A stretch of 64,000 bases of DNA from Arthrospira sp. PCC 9108 (GTDB lineage: Bacteria > Cyanobacteriota > Cyanobacteriia > Cyanobacteriales > Microcoleaceae): contig CP066886.1 in assembly GCA_016745315.1 (NCBI GenBank), positions 4,774,501-4,838,500 of the forward strand, in the 5' to 3' direction. Positions 1 through 8,837 of the stretch are shown here, piece after piece (position 1 is the stretch's first letter; each line of letters begins with the position of its first letter). Below the pieces are notes generated by a model. It was not told the DNA's origin. It made no database searches and saw only the letters and a program-made list of their open reading frames with translations. The position numbers and the translations under genes were made by a program.

Positions 1-511
1 ATCCCCAATCAACTGCTTGGGTTAACATCCTATTAAGTAGGGAACTTTTACCCATTTTCCGAGGTGCTTTAATCCTCACGACACAACCCGGTTGTTGCAG
101 TTCATTATAGCCTATATCTTCAATGGGTGGACGTTCTATATAAAAGGGAGAGTTAATGGCAATTGGGCTCCCTGGGAGTTCGATATTACTGCCATCATTA
201 GGATTGAATGAATTACCTGCAAAAGTTGCTAATTTCTGAACAGGGGGGGCAGTTAATGGTATCTGCTGGCGAGATTTAAGGACAAGTTTTAGATTTTTTT
301 TGCTAACTTTTGTCCCCATAGCCTCGGAGAGTTCCTGCCATAATCGTCCACCAACTTCTTTAACATAATCATTAGCGTATGCAGATTTTTGGGAAATTTC
401 ACTGTAGGTCTTACCGACCCATGATTCAGATAAAATTAAATGCTCAATGGGGGAAAGCGATCGCCCCAGGAATACTTCTTCTATAAGTTTTAAGGCTTCA
501 GGAAAATTCAT
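1..511 (-). CDS. AAA-like (AAA_35/VMAP-type) signalling protein, N-terminal part only
   Basis: The frame runs leftward from an ATG at 511 and is still open at the window edge, so only about 170 residues are visible. The first 85 or so residues form a helical HTH-like region (MNFPEALKLIEEVFLGRS at the start). This is followed by a linker and the start of an AAA-like P-loop domain: the segment RAPRKMGKSSLLNRML is a Walker A-like loop. The order (N-terminal HTH, FYIERPP box, then GKSSLL) matches the cyanobacterial AAA_35 / vWA-MoxR-associated proteins, which usually carry WD40, CHAT or similar effector domains further on. What the missing C-terminus carries cannot be seen. The family is thought to act in signalling or conflict systems; no function is shown here. 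Confidence 0.75.
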   Translation of the reverse strand, partial: MNFPEALKLIEEVFLGRSLSPIEHLILSESWVGKTYSEISQKSAYANDYVKEVGGRLWQELSEAMGTKVSKKNLKLVLKSRQQIPLTAPPVQKLATFAGNSFNPNDGSNIELPGSPIAINSPFYIERPPIEDIGYNELQQPGCVVRIKAPRKMGKSSLLNRMLTQAVDWG

Positions 512-574
512 GCCAAGGCAGAATAATTGAGCAAGGGTAATTTGATATATAATCACACTTTACATATCATAACG

Positions 575-612
575 AATATAAGACCCAAATACTTAGATTT
601 GGGTCTTATATT
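575..612 (-). terminator. Inverted repeat, likely terminator of the ABC1 kinase gene
   Basis: A perfect 15-bp stem (575-589 with 598-612) encloses an 8-nt loop. It lies 50-90 bp past the stop of the leftward kinase gene and before the start of the next leftward gene, where a terminator would be expected. A long U-run is not obvious. Confidence 0.6.
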
Positions 613-660
613 CAAGCATCCCTAACAAGGGAATTGTGATGATCTGCTGAATAGCGATAT

Positions 661-2337
661 TTATTGCATTCTCATAGCAGCCACTTGGGAGGTAGAAAAC
701 TCAGTTATTGCCCCCAATGCTACATCAAATAAGCGACTCGGTTTGAGGTCATCCTGAATTAAACCCCAGAGTCGTTGGACTTCAGCGGTATGTAGGCGAT
801 CGTCTTCTGTCAACGCCATCACAATTTGACGACGGAGAAAACTACCCTCCTCTGAAAACAGATATTGTAAACCTAGCTGTGCGGTGGGGAGAATATCAAA
901 ATTGCCGTCAGTTTGAGCGATCGTAATCATATTTTCCAGACGATGCCACTGGAAGCGGCCATCTTTAAATAAAACCTCAATCAACCGTCGTCGCAAAGCC
1001 GGAGTTTCTCCCTTCAACAACCGACGCGCCACATAGGGATAAGCCACCTCCACGATTTTAAAATCCGGGTCAAGACTGAGGGCAATTCCCTCCTGAGTTA
1101 TTAGAGACCGAATAATCAGGGCAAATTTTGCCGGAACCCGGAAGGGGTAATCATACATCAATTCCGAGAAACTATCGGTAATAGTTTTAAAGTTAAAATC
1201 CTTAACACTCTCCCCAATAATATCCCCCATAACCGCCTCTAAAGCCGGAATAATTGGAGCCATATTAGTATGAGGTGCTAAAAATCCCAACCTGACAAAA
1301 TCCTCCGCCAACTCCTTATAGTCTTTATTGATTAAATGAACTACGGAATCAACCAGAGTTTCCTTAGTTTGCTGGCTTAACTGATCCATCATGCCAAAAT
1401 CAATAAATGCCATGCGACCATCAGGCATAGCAAAAAGATTTCCGGGGTGGGGGTCAGCATGGAAAAAACCGAACTCTAGCAGTTGTCGCAAGCCACTGGT
1501 CACACCGACAAAAATCATTTTATTCATGTCCAAACCTGCCGCTTGGACACTTTCAATATCGGTCAACTTCAAGCCGTTAATCCACTCTAAGACTAACACC
1601 TGATTGCTGGTATATTTCCAATAGATTGAGGGAACTTTGACCGTTGGATCATCATCAAAATAGGTGGCAAACCTTTCAGCATTTCGACCCTCATTAATAT
1701 AGTCGATTTCCTCAAATAATTTGAACCCAAATTCATCGACAATTAGGGTTAAATCATGACCCAAATTCAGGGGTAAAATGGGAGACAACCAACCCGCCGC
1801 CCAACGCATTAAATACAGATCCAGGGTGAGAGTTGGTAACAGGAATGGTCTTTGCACCTTAACGGCGACCTCTTCCCCTGTCAAAAGTTGTGCCTTATAG
1901 ACCTGACCCAAACTGGCGGCGGCTACGGGTTCAGGGGAAATTTCTCGGAAAACACTATCTAAATCGCGATCGAGTTCTTTCTCGATGATCGCCATGGCGA
2001 TCTTAGTATCAAAAGGGGGTAACTGATCTTGAAGTTTGGTTAATTCTTCTAAAAAGTCCTTGCGAATGAGGTCAGGACGGGTTGATAATGCTTGACCTAC
2101 TTTAATATAGGTGGGACCGAGGCGGGTGAGAATATTACGCAGTTGGGCGGCTCGTTTCGGGGTTTCGGTAACATTCCGATGTCGCCATTGATCCCACAGT
2201 AGACCAATAATGAACCCTGAAAAAAACCATATAACCGTGATCACGCGCCAGATGGCCTTCCACAGCCGACGGCGATAATATTGAGCAATGGCTTGAGGAT
2301 CGTAAACTCGGCGATCGCTATTTTGGTAGGGGTTCAC
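661..2337 (-). CDS. ABC1/AarF (UbiB-like) atypical protein kinase
   Basis: A 558-residue protein of the ABC1/UbiB atypical kinase family, whose cyanobacterial and plastid members are linked to prenylquinone metabolism and membrane stress. Visible family marks are the KxGQ box (IKVGQALSTRPD, near residue 79), the alanine-rich nucleotide loop (VAAASLGQVYKA, near 138), the VAVKVQRP lysine near 160, the catalytic HADPHPGN loop near 295 and an FIDFGMM metal-binding aspartate. A hydrophobic stretch near residues 32-48 (VITVIWFFSGFIIGLL) suggests membrane attachment. Length is normal for the family. The gene stands alone, with the DegT gene upstream on the same strand about 155 bp away. The exact lipid or protein substrate cannot be told from the sequence. 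Confidence 0.9.
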   Translation of the reverse strand: MNPYQNSDRRVYDPQAIAQYYRRRLWKAIWRVITVIWFFSGFIIGLLWDQWRHRNVTETPKRAAQLRNILTRLGPTYIKVGQALSTRPDLIRKDFLEELTKLQDQLPPFDTKIAMAIIEKELDRDLDSVFREISPEPVAAASLGQVYKAQLLTGEEVAVKVQRPFLLPTLTLDLYLMRWAAGWLSPILPLNLGHDLTLIVDEFGFKLFEEIDYINEGRNAERFATYFDDDPTVKVPSIYWKYTSNQVLVLEWINGLKLTDIESVQAAGLDMNKMIFVGVTSGLRQLLEFGFFHADPHPGNLFAMPDGRMAFIDFGMMDQLSQQTKETLVDSVVHLINKDYKELAEDFVRLGFLAPHTNMAPIIPALEAVMGDIIGESVKDFNFKTITDSFSELMYDYPFRVPAKFALIIRSLITQEGIALSLDPDFKIVEVAYPYVARRLLKGETPALRRRLIEVLFKDGRFQWHRLENMITIAQTDGNFDILPTAQLGLQYLFSEEGSFLRRQIVMALTEDDRLHTAEVQRLWGLIQDDLKPSRLFDVALGAITEFSTSQVAAMRMQ

Positions 2338-2492
2338 TCCTTTTATTTCCTCTTCATATTCCTAAGTTTGGTCAACTGATTGCCTAGTTACCTGCAACCA
2401 AGGGGGGGATACATAGATCCCCAGGGTGAATTGATGATTTTTTATCGTTATGTTAACTATAATATACAAAACGACATACAACACTCACCCGG

Positions 2493-3653
2493 TCAACCTA
2501 TAGCCCCCAATTTTAGGCAATCTTTGACAGCATAGATTACCCGGTCTTGTTGTTCGGTGGAAAGTTCCGGGAACATCGGCAAAGACAAAACTTGGTGGCT
2601 GACCTGTTCTGCTACCGGAAAATCACCGCAGCCATAGCCTAAATCGCGATGAACCCCCTGTAGATGGAGGGGTATGGGGTAGTATACGTTAGTGCTAACT
2701 CCAAGGCTCTGGAGTTGTTCTCGCAGGCGATCGCGTCCTGACGAGTCCCTATTATTATTCACATATCTGATAGTGTACTGATTCCAAACGGTCTCGCCGC
2801 CTGCAGTTTCTGCTGGGACAATTAAACCGGGTATCCCCTCAAGTCCCTGAGTATATCGAGAAGCGATCGCCTTTCTCTGTTGATTCCAGCGCGCCAGATA
2901 CTCTAATTTAATGCTTAAAATCACCCCTTGTAGGGCATCAAGACGACTATTAATCCCCAACAGTTCGGAATTATATCGCTCAGGCTGACCGTGATTTTTC
3001 AGCACCCGCAACACACCCGCCAGATCACGATTATTAGTTGCGATCGCCCCTCCATCTCCACAAGCCCCTAAATTCTTAGTCGGAAAAAAGCTAAAACAGC
3101 CCAGATATCCCATACTACCCACCTTAGCATCACCCCAACTGGCTCCGGTAGCTTGGGCGCAATCTTCAATCACCGCCAAATTATGAGACCGCGCTACCGC
3201 CATTAATGCGGTCATGTCCACAGGGCGACCAAACAAATGCACCGGAAGGATAGCACGGGTTTTGGCAGTAATCGCCGCCTCAATTTGACTAATATCTAAG
3301 TTGAACGTATCCGGGTCAATATCCACAAATACCGGGGTGGCTCCCACGGCACTAATCACCTCAGAGGTAGCAATAAAGGAAAAACAAGTGGTAATCACCT
3401 CATCGCCGGGGCCGATTTCTAAAGCCCGCAAAGCCAAAAATAGGGCATCAGTACCAGAGTTGCAACTGACCAACTCAGAAACGCCGATATACTCGGCAAA
3501 CTTTTCCTCAAAACTGTCCACAGCGTAGCCACCAATGTAGCGACCACTAGCCAGCAAGTCCAGTACCTCCCGACTAAGGCGATCGCTGATCATTTGATAC
3601 TGTTGGGTTAAATCAAGGGCAGGAATTAGGTTCACGCGCTTCTCACACCACAC
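2493..3653 (-). CDS. DegT/DnrJ/EryC1/StrS family PLP-dependent sugar aminotransferase
   Basis: A 386-residue fold-type I PLP enzyme of the DegT/DnrJ/EryC1/StrS family, which transaminates nucleotide-linked keto-sugars for surface polysaccharide or glycan synthesis. The Schiff-base lysine lies in FFPTKNLGACGDGG (near residue 190). The PLP-phosphate region (SCNSGTDALFLALRALEIGPG, cited in part) and the ED.AQA..A motif (VIEDCAQATGASW) are present. Only GTG starts are available: one at 3653, and one six codons in before VNLIPALDL, which resembles the usual family N-terminus. Neither has a convincing Shine-Dalgarno sequence. The substrate cannot be predicted, as no other sugar gene is adjacent. 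Confidence 0.88.
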   Translation of the reverse strand: MWCEKRVNLIPALDLTQQYQMISDRLSREVLDLLASGRYIGGYAVDSFEEKFAEYIGVSELVSCNSGTDALFLALRALEIGPGDEVITTCFSFIATSEVISAVGATPVFVDIDPDTFNLDISQIEAAITAKTRAILPVHLFGRPVDMTALMAVARSHNLAVIEDCAQATGASWGDAKVGSMGYLGCFSFFPTKNLGACGDGGAIATNNRDLAGVLRVLKNHGQPERYNSELLGINSRLDALQGVILSIKLEYLARWNQQRKAIASRYTQGLEGIPGLIVPAETAGGETVWNQYTIRYVNNNRDSSGRDRLREQLQSLGVSTNVYYPIPLHLQGVHRDLGYGCGDFPVAEQVSHQVLSLPMFPELSTEQQDRVIYAVKDCLKLGAIG

Positions 3654-3694
3654 TATACTAAAATGAGTTTTTCCCAGGGTTTGCTGATAATTTG

Positions 3695-4020
3695 TTGATT
3701 TCCTTAGATTTTACAGACTTAGTGCTAATATTCGGACTTATGGCGATCGCCATTGGTCTATCAGTATCTGGGGGATTAGGCTTAGAATTCAAGCTAATCA
3801 CTTCCGCCGGGCGCGCCTGAGCGCCAATTAGTCGTCTTGGGTTACGTCCTGGCTATTGTCTTTGACCCCACCACGACAGGCCAACCTCTCCTAGTCAGAG
3901 CCCTAATTCTGGCAATGATTACCCTAGTTGCCATTGTCTCCCGTAACCGCATCAGTCGCCAACTTCCACAACTTTTACTCTGGGTTTGGGTTTCCCTATT
4001 TATTAGCACTGCGGCGATCG
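3695..4020 (+). pseudogene. fetB/UPF0014-like ABC permease, frameshifted and truncated
   Basis: The conceptual product starts ISLDFTDLVLIFGLMAIAIG and continues as LGYVLAIVFDPTTTG and MITLVAIVSRNRISRQLP. This matches the N-terminal half of the UPF0014/FetB permease family (FetAB iron exporter-like). A one-base slip near 3815 (stop after TSAGRA) puts the two parts in different frames. At 4020 the frame runs into the 3' end of a leftward group II intron, and the last transmembrane helices are missing. The TTG at 3695 is only a guess for the start. The downstream half of fetB is not in the window, so intron insertion alone does not explain the break; a rearrangement also happened here. Confidence 0.7.
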
Positions 4021-4213
4021 ATTGGGGGTCGAGAGAGATATTGCTACCTCCCCCTCCCCTTCAAAACCGTACGTGAGAGTTTCCCTTCATACGGCTCTAG
4101 TGGTGCTTCCACATCCCGATAATTGGCATAGACACGAAAAACTTCATGATGTGACGCACGCGCAGATTGCTCCATTGTTAAGGATACAGCTTTAGCGTTA
4201 TCAAGCGCCGTTT
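4021..4213 (-). mobile_element. 3' remnant of a group II intron (domains V-VI), different subtype from the others
   Basis: Read leftward, this piece contains a domain V-like hairpin (GAGCCGTATGAAGGG / CTCACGTACGGTT) followed by a stem and an end resembling the CGACCCC...AAT end of other introns here. Upstream of domain V the sequence is unlike the RT-bearing copies elsewhere in the window, so this is another intron lineage. It is cut off by the IS630 at 4214. Confidence 0.65.
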
Positions 4214-4215
4214 TA

Positions 4216-5169
4216 GAGCACTAGTCAATACGGTTAGGACGCAGCCTTGAGAACAGAATCCATGGCATCATCGAGAGAATCAAACTGCTCACGTGCAATG
4301 GCGAATGCGGGCTTTCAACCACGACCAATATTTCTCTATCTTGTTGAGGTCTGGCGAATAAGGCCGAAGATAGAGTAAACGGCATTGAGCTGCCTCCACC
4401 AGTTCAGCCTGCCGCCCCCCTTTATGAAACGTTGCATTGTCCAGTACTAGAGTTTGACCTGGCTTCAATGTTGGAATTAAGATGAACTCCAACCACAACT
4501 CAAACACTGTCCGATTACAACAACCCTCAAAGCGATCGGGGGCTAAGAGTTGTTGATAACACCATGCGGCCATATAGCTCACCCTGCCCTGCCTCTTCCC
4601 GGATTTGAGGACATCGAAGCGTTGTCCTTGCTCACAGTAACCATAAGGATAATCCGAGTCTTGACTATTCATGCCAGCTTCATCGAGGTAAACCAACCCT
4701 TCCGGCTCCATATGTTGAATCTGAGCAATAAACGCCTCTCGCTGTTGCTCATCACCTTCTTGGTAGCCGTAAGTTTTTTTTCTGGTGAAGCCAATTTTCT
4801 TCAAGGCTCTGGATATGGTGCGAGGAGAGATGTCGTCATCCCAAAGTTGAGCCATTTGAGCGGAGGTTTTGTCGCCATGCTCTTGGGCAAAAGCCTTGAA
4901 TTTATGCCAGTCGGTAATTTGGTGGTTATTGCCAGGTCGGTGATTAGGTTTAGGGAGGAAGTCTCCGGTCTGTGCTTTTCTTGGCAGCCAGAGATTAATG
5001 GTGTTCCGGCTGACATGGAAAACTTGACTGGCTTCTGTTTTGGGCATACCGTCTAGTTCAATTGCATTAATAACTTTTTGTCTAAGGTCGTAACTGTAGG
5101 GGGCTAGCCTTTTGGGTCTTATGTAGATATCCTTGCCATTATACGTCCTAACTATTCTGTCTTGCGCTA
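4216..5169 (-). mobile_element. IS630-family insertion sequence (copy 1)
   Basis: The element is 954 bp with imperfect terminal repeats of the form (G/T)AGC(A/G)C. It is flanked by TA on both sides (4214-4215 and 5170-5171), as expected for the TA target duplication of IS630/Tc1-mariner elements. It contains one transposase frame. A second, more decayed copy is at 16937-17894 and a fragment at 19239-19502. It sits between two group II intron remnants. Confidence 0.85.
4289..5047 (-). CDS. IS630-family transposase, frameshifted near the C-terminus
   Basis: Domains in order are an N-terminal HTH (ASQVFHVSRNTINLWL), a second helical domain and a DDE core with catalytic positions LVYLDEAGMN, VLDNATFHKG and SPDLNKIEKYW (DDE type). 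The same frame is open upstream of the ATG at 5047 (YSYDLRQKV, normally near the start of the family), but no usual start codon is found there. The frame stops after ARIRHCT. In another frame the next 20 codons read REQFDSLDDAMDSVLKAAS and then a stop, which is the ordinary end of this family, so there is a slip near 4290. The other two copies share this slip. An A8 run near 4755-4762 could also be a slippage site. Activity is uncertain. Confidence 0.85.
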   Translation of the reverse strand: MPKTEASQVFHVSRNTINLWLPRKAQTGDFLPKPNHRPGNNHQITDWHKFKAFAQEHGDKTSAQMAQLWDDDISPRTISRALKKIGFTRKKTYGYQEGDEQQREAFIAQIQHMEPEGLVYLDEAGMNSQDSDYPYGYCEQGQRFDVLKSGKRQGRVSYMAAWCYQQLLAPDRFEGCCNRTVFELWLEFILIPTLKPGQTLVLDNATFHKGGRQAELVEAAQCRLLYLRPYSPDLNKIEKYWSWLKARIRHCT

Positions 5170-5171
5170 TA

Positions 5172-5263
5172 AGTATTCCTTATATTCTACCAAGGGGTAT
5201 AAATCCCACTGGGAGGTTATTTCGGGCATTGCAGCCTTATTTGGTCTCCCAAACGTTTCGCAC
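5172..5263 (-). mobile_element. 5' remnant of a group II intron (leftward)
   Basis: Read leftward from 5263, the sequence begins GTGCGAAACGTTTAGGAGAC and continues like the first 90 nt of the intron at 41131. It is cut by the IS630 at 5170. Upstream of its first base lies the RTX repeat sequence. Confidence 0.8.
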
Positions 5264-5602
5264 GGTGATGATACTTTGTACGGTGGTGCGGGTAATGACA
5301 CTATTTTCGGTGGTGATGGTGATGATGTGTTGTTTGGAGATGAGGGTAATGATTCTCTGATTGGTGGCCCAGGACGCGATCGCTTTGTGATTTTTGCTAA
5401 TGACGCCACGGATACTATTGCTGATTTTGTCTCTGGGGAAGACCTGATTGTTCTCGGTGGTGGTTTGCGCTTTGAGCAATTGAGTATTACTCAAAATGTC
5501 TCGTCGGCGGTGATTACCCTAGATACGGAAGAGTTGGTGATTTGGGAAGGGGTACAAGCGGCAGCTTTAACTGAGGATGATTTCATCACTTTCGCGATCT
5601 AA
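5264..5602 (+). pseudogene. RTX (hemolysin-type calcium-binding) protein, 3' part only
   Basis: The frame gives glycine-rich nonapeptide repeats (GDDTLYGGAGNDTIFGGDGD, then GNDSLIGGPGRDRF) and a C-terminal segment (TDTIADFVSGEDLIVLGG) typical of secreted calcium-binding RTX proteins. The start is lost: the upstream DNA is the 5' end of an antisense group II intron. The missing N-terminus is not on the other side of the intron/IS630 mosaic, where fetB lies instead. Confidence 0.8.
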
Positions 5603-5679
5603 GATTAGGTGAGAGTACTCCTCACGGTTTGTGCTGTGGGGAGATGGGTTCCTGGTTAAAGTTGAATGGAGGGGTGTTT

Positions 5680-5865
5680 GTGGCTCCATATCAAAGAATC
5701 GAGCAGCGTTTCTTTTCTGTGTTATTTGGGATCTTGATTGGGTTAACTTTGCTGGTTTGGGTTCTTAGGGGGTTAGGGGTTCTGGGGTTTATCCCTGGAT
5801 TGATAATCTGGGTGTTGTTGCTGTCAACCATCGCTATGGGGGTTCTGTCTAGAGTGGCTCGATAG
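5680..5865 (+). CDS. Small two-helix membrane protein
   Basis: A 61-residue protein beginning (V)APYQRIEQRFFSVLFGI from a GTG at 5680, chosen because GGAGG lies 8 bp upstream. An upstream in-frame start at 5629 has no such site. Two hydrophobic segments (about residues 12-29 and 34-54) are joined by a short loop. I do not recognise a named family; it resembles small conserved membrane proteins in cyanobacterial genomes. It stands alone between the RTX remnant and rpsU. Confidence 0.6.
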   Translation: MAPYQRIEQRFFSVLFGILIGLTLLVWVLRGLGVLGFIPGLIIWVLLLSTIAMGVLSRVAR

Positions 5866-6263
5866 CTCGGTTTGGTAATTATTCGGTCACTGGGATAGAC
5901 GAATTGGGTTGAGTTGGGCTATAATGGCGAATGGCCTAAAACAAGGCGCTTCCTTAAATCTAGGTTGTGTGCGACGGGTTCACTTATTCCGAATAGCACC
6001 AATCGGATTTTTCAGAGGACAGTGTTGTTTATTGAGCTTCAGCCTACAGCCAGAAATGGCCTGGGCAACTGCTAAGGTGAAACTTCCTGGCAGTTGGCGA
6101 GAACGCCGCTTTCCAGTCTGGTAGCAGGATTGGGAAACTACGGTTCTATTGCGTAGCAATCGCTCGTGGTCGCGTTCATGTCTTCTCAAGTATCTTTCAT
6201 ATAGGAGGAGACGGGAAGACCTCAAGTAAAGTTATTATTTTTTAGAGAGGTGAAGGATAAAAC
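5866..6263 (+). other. Long leader/intergenic region upstream of rpsU
   Basis: About 400 bp without a convincing protein gene. A TATAAT box at 5920-5925 could start a transcript. Several short complementary stretches (for example around 6060-6105, and ATTGCGTAGCAAT near 6150) suggest structure. It may be a long rpsU 5' UTR or a separate small RNA. I could not match it to a named RNA family. Confidence 0.35.
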
Positions 6264-6461
6264 ATGACCCAAGTTATTCTGGGTGAAAACGAACAATTAG
6301 AATCCGCACTGCGTAGATTTAAGCGAGAAGTGTCTAAAGCTGGCATCCTGGCTGATGTTCGCAAAAAACGTCACTTTGAAACCCCTCCAGAAAAACGCAA
6401 GCGCAAGGCGATCGCTAATCAGCGTCAGAGACGAGCTTTCCGTAAAAAGCGGATGTTCTAA
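6264..6461 (+). CDS. rpsU: 30S ribosomal protein S21
   Basis: A 65-residue basic protein starting MTQVILGENEQLESALRRFK, with the RKKRHFETPPEKRKRK core and an arginine/lysine-rich tail that bind 16S rRNA. Length and sequence fit bacterial S21, which helps the 30S subunit engage mRNA. The ATG follows a purine-rich GAGAGGTGAAGG. It is monocistronic and followed by a terminator hairpin. Confidence 0.95.
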   Translation: MTQVILGENEQLESALRRFKREVSKAGILADVRKKRHFETPPEKRKRKAIANQRQRRAFRKKRMF

Positions 6462-6481
6462 AGCGCTTCATAACCCGATAT

Positions 6482-6544
6482 AACCGCGAACAAAACTCCT
6501 ATTCTAGTTCTATTGGACTAGAGTGGGGGTGGCTGCGGTTTTTT
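6482..6544 (+). terminator. rpsU rho-independent terminator
   Basis: The outer stem AACCGC/GCGGTT (6482-6487 with 6535-6540) encloses a further hairpin and runs directly into TTTTTT, 20 bp past the rpsU stop. Confidence 0.7.
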
Positions 6545-6549
6545 GGTTA

Positions 6550-7656
6550 TTAGATAATTTGGGAACTGGGTATTGGTAAGGAAAATGTGAAGGTGCTACC
6601 TTTGCCTAACTGACTACTAACGAAAATTTCGCCGCCTTGAAGTTCCACCAAACGCCGGGTAATAGCTAAACCAATTCCGGTACCTCCATAATTGCGCGAT
6701 CGCGATCTATCAGCACGCCAAAATCTTTCAAAAACATGGGGTAAATCTGCCTCAGAAATACCAATTCCGGTATCGCTGACATCCACAAACAAGTAACCAC
6801 CATGAGTATAAACTTCTATTTTAATTAGACCATGTTTGGTGTATCTGATGGCATTTCCTAATAAATTAACTAAAATTTGTTCAGTGCGATCGACATCAGC
6901 TAAAGCCAGGGGTAATTCTTCAGAAAAATCTAATTCTAACATCGGTCCTTCTTCCAGAAGTTGATCAGAAAAACGCTGCACTAAAGACTCTAATAAAGGC
7001 CGTAATGCTAAAGGTTGGGGGTTAATGGGTAAATATCCAGATTCAACCTTAGAGAGTTCTTGTAAGTTATTTATCAGCCTTTCCAGGCGTTTAGTTTCCT
7101 TGGTTAACTGCTGATAAATATCTGGTGATGGCGAAATTCTGCCTTCGGCCATTTCTTCTAAGTATCCGCGAACTACAGTGATCGGAGTTCGCAATTCATG
7201 GGTCAAGTCACTAATTAATTCCCGCCGTTTTTGTTCAACATCTTGAAGACTACTAGCCATCTGATTAAAACTCATCGCCAGTTGATTTAATTCATGAATT
7301 TCACTAGATGACATCCTTTCTGAGAGATTACCCTTGGCAAATTTATGGGTAATTTCTTCCATCTCGGTGAGAGGCTGAGTAATGCGTTTAGTCACCCAAT
7401 AACTTAAACAGACAGCAGCAGTTGTTCCGGCTAAAACAGACCAAAAAGTGCTACGATTCCAAGCAATTTCAAAGCCTTCTACTAGGCGAGTTCTTACATA
7501 TTGTAAGCGAAAGCCAGGACCTTCTAGTTGTTCCAAACTACGGACAAAGAACCGAGGAGAGGAAATTTTGCCGATGATCACCAGGGATGTGACCCCAATC
7601 AGCATAACCAGGAGGTGGGATAAAAATAGGCGCGATCGCAAATCTACCTTTGCCAT
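6550..7656 (-). CDS. Membrane sensor histidine kinase (HAMP-HisKA-HATPase)
   Basis: A 368-residue sensor kinase. An N-terminal transmembrane helix (FLSHLLVMLIGVTSLVIIG), a short periplasmic loop and a second helix (about 72-90) lead to a HAMP domain (ITQPLTEMEEITHKFAKG), then the H-box SDLTHELRTPITVVRGY with the phosphorylated histidine. The N-box region and G-boxes (DTGIGISEADL and GGTGIGLAI) follow. The layout is BaeS/PhoR-like. The short sensor loop gives no hint of the signal. No response regulator lies next to it in the window, so it is an orphan here. Confidence 0.92.
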   Translation of the reverse strand: MAKVDLRSRLFLSHLLVMLIGVTSLVIIGKISSPRFFVRSLEQLEGPGFRLQYVRTRLVEGFEIAWNRSTFWSVLAGTTAAVCLSYWVTKRITQPLTEMEEITHKFAKGNLSERMSSSEIHELNQLAMSFNQMASSLQDVEQKRRELISDLTHELRTPITVVRGYLEEMAEGRISPSPDIYQQLTKETKRLERLINNLQELSKVESGYLPINPQPLALRPLLESLVQRFSDQLLEEGPMLELDFSEELPLALADVDRTEQILVNLLGNAIRYTKHGLIKIEVYTHGGYLFVDVSDTGIGISEADLPHVFERFWRADRSRSRNYGGTGIGLAITRRLVELQGGEIFVSSQLGKGSTFTFSLPIPSSQII

Positions 7657-7715
7657 TAGTTCTGGGTATGTATGATCTGATAATTTCTATCCTACACTCA
7701 AACTTTCAACAGTAA

Positions 7716-7751
7716 AAAGCCCCGCTTGACCAACAAATCAGCGGGGCCTTT
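7716..7751 (-). terminator. Hairpin downstream of the truncated leftward gene
   Basis: AAAGCCCCGC pairs with GCGGGG(C)CTTT across a 15-nt loop; the A/T-rich ends make it usable on both strands. It lies just past the stop at 7775. Confidence 0.6.
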
Positions 7752-7774
7752 ATAAGGAAACCTTTAAAGTAGGA

Positions 7775-7896
7775 TTATCGCATATCCCAGAGAGCCTTAA
7801 ACAAAGTCTCAGGCAGCTTTCTGGAGGTGGCATTCCTGGCAGCCTTGAGCGCGGCCACGGAAACTGTGTTCCCTTTGTGGTATGCTCTGGTAATCC
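7775..7896 (-). pseudogene. 3' end of an unidentified gene, cut by group II intron A
   Basis: About 39 codons (ITRAYHKGNTVSVAALKAAR and onward to ALWDMR) end in a stop followed by a terminator, which supports a real C-terminus. The frame is cut at 7896 by the first base (GTGCG) of a group II intron that runs in the opposite direction. I do not recognise the family. The sequence past the far end of the intron (15571 on) does not restore this frame cleanly. Confidence 0.45.
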
Positions 7897-8599
7897 GTGC
7901 GAGACGTTCAGGCATGAAATAGGGTTGAGACACCCGAAATAACCGCCTGGTGGGGACTTCACCCCCTTGGTTGAATATAAGGAACGCACTCCTGAACATC
8001 CCCATAACTGTTTATATGTCCCGAATATTTGTATCACACGATACCAAATCAAGGCAGGGACTCCAAGGTCAACATACTTTGTAACAAAACGTAACAATTC
8101 TTAACATAACGGAAAAGTTACGACAAAAGGTGAGGATAACGGCGATAGCCACCCCCAGTTTTAGGACTCACAACCCGTCAGATTGAAGCGGGGAACGGAA
8201 GGCTCCAAGGTGTAACCCAACACCAGAACCGAGACCACTGCCAACCATCCATGATTAGGGAAACCGAATGTCTGGCTTGAACCGCCGTAAAGAGTAAGTA
8301 GCGAAATAGGTTGATACGCTGCGATCAAAAAGAGCAAGGGGAAAAGTAGGGTTTTGAGATGAACACCCACACAGACCTTGAAAAGTACCCCGGTGGATAG
8401 GACAAATCTAAAGATGGAATGCCCGTATAAACGGAACGTTTTAAGTCATCCTGGACTCTGATTATCTGGTCGAGATATCAGTAGGGATAAGTGTAACCGC
8501 AAGTCCTAGAGGATGTGAGATGTGGCCAGAAGCCAACGCCCGACTGTAATGGTAGGGATACGCTGACAGGTTACGGTTTGATTGTATGAATAAATAGAG

Positions 8600-8837
8600 T
8601 CTAGTAGGAGTCAAAATGACGAAATCGAGAGACGGTAAAGGATTCGGAAAACGAGAACTTACCAAGACGTGCGTTTGTATGGAGAAGTATCAACTGGGCT
8701 AAGGTTCAGCGGTACGTCTTTAAGCTCCAAAAGAGGATATTTCAAGCAGCTAAATCGGGACAGGACGCAAAGGTAAGAAGGTGGCAACGTCTATTGGTGA
8801 AATCATACTATGCCCGGCTCTTAGCAGTGCGGTTGTA
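8600..8837 (+). pseudogene. RT/maturase of intron A, N-terminal segment (RT0 region), frameshifted
   Basis: An ATG at 8619 starts MTKSRDGKGFGKREL. The next part of the protein (LPRRAFVWRSINWAKVQR, then FKLQKRIFQAAKSGQDAK and LLVKSYYARLLAVR) is in another frame, so one indel has occurred near 8650-8660. The frame stops at a TAG directly in front of the palindromic element at 8838. Later parts of the same ORF are at 11589-11616 and 13410-14590. Confidence 0.7.

Noticed and set aside
2403..2424. Hairpin after the DegT gene as a terminator
   Set aside because: The stem (GGGGAT/ATCCCC) is only 6 bp and lacks a T-run on the relevant strand.
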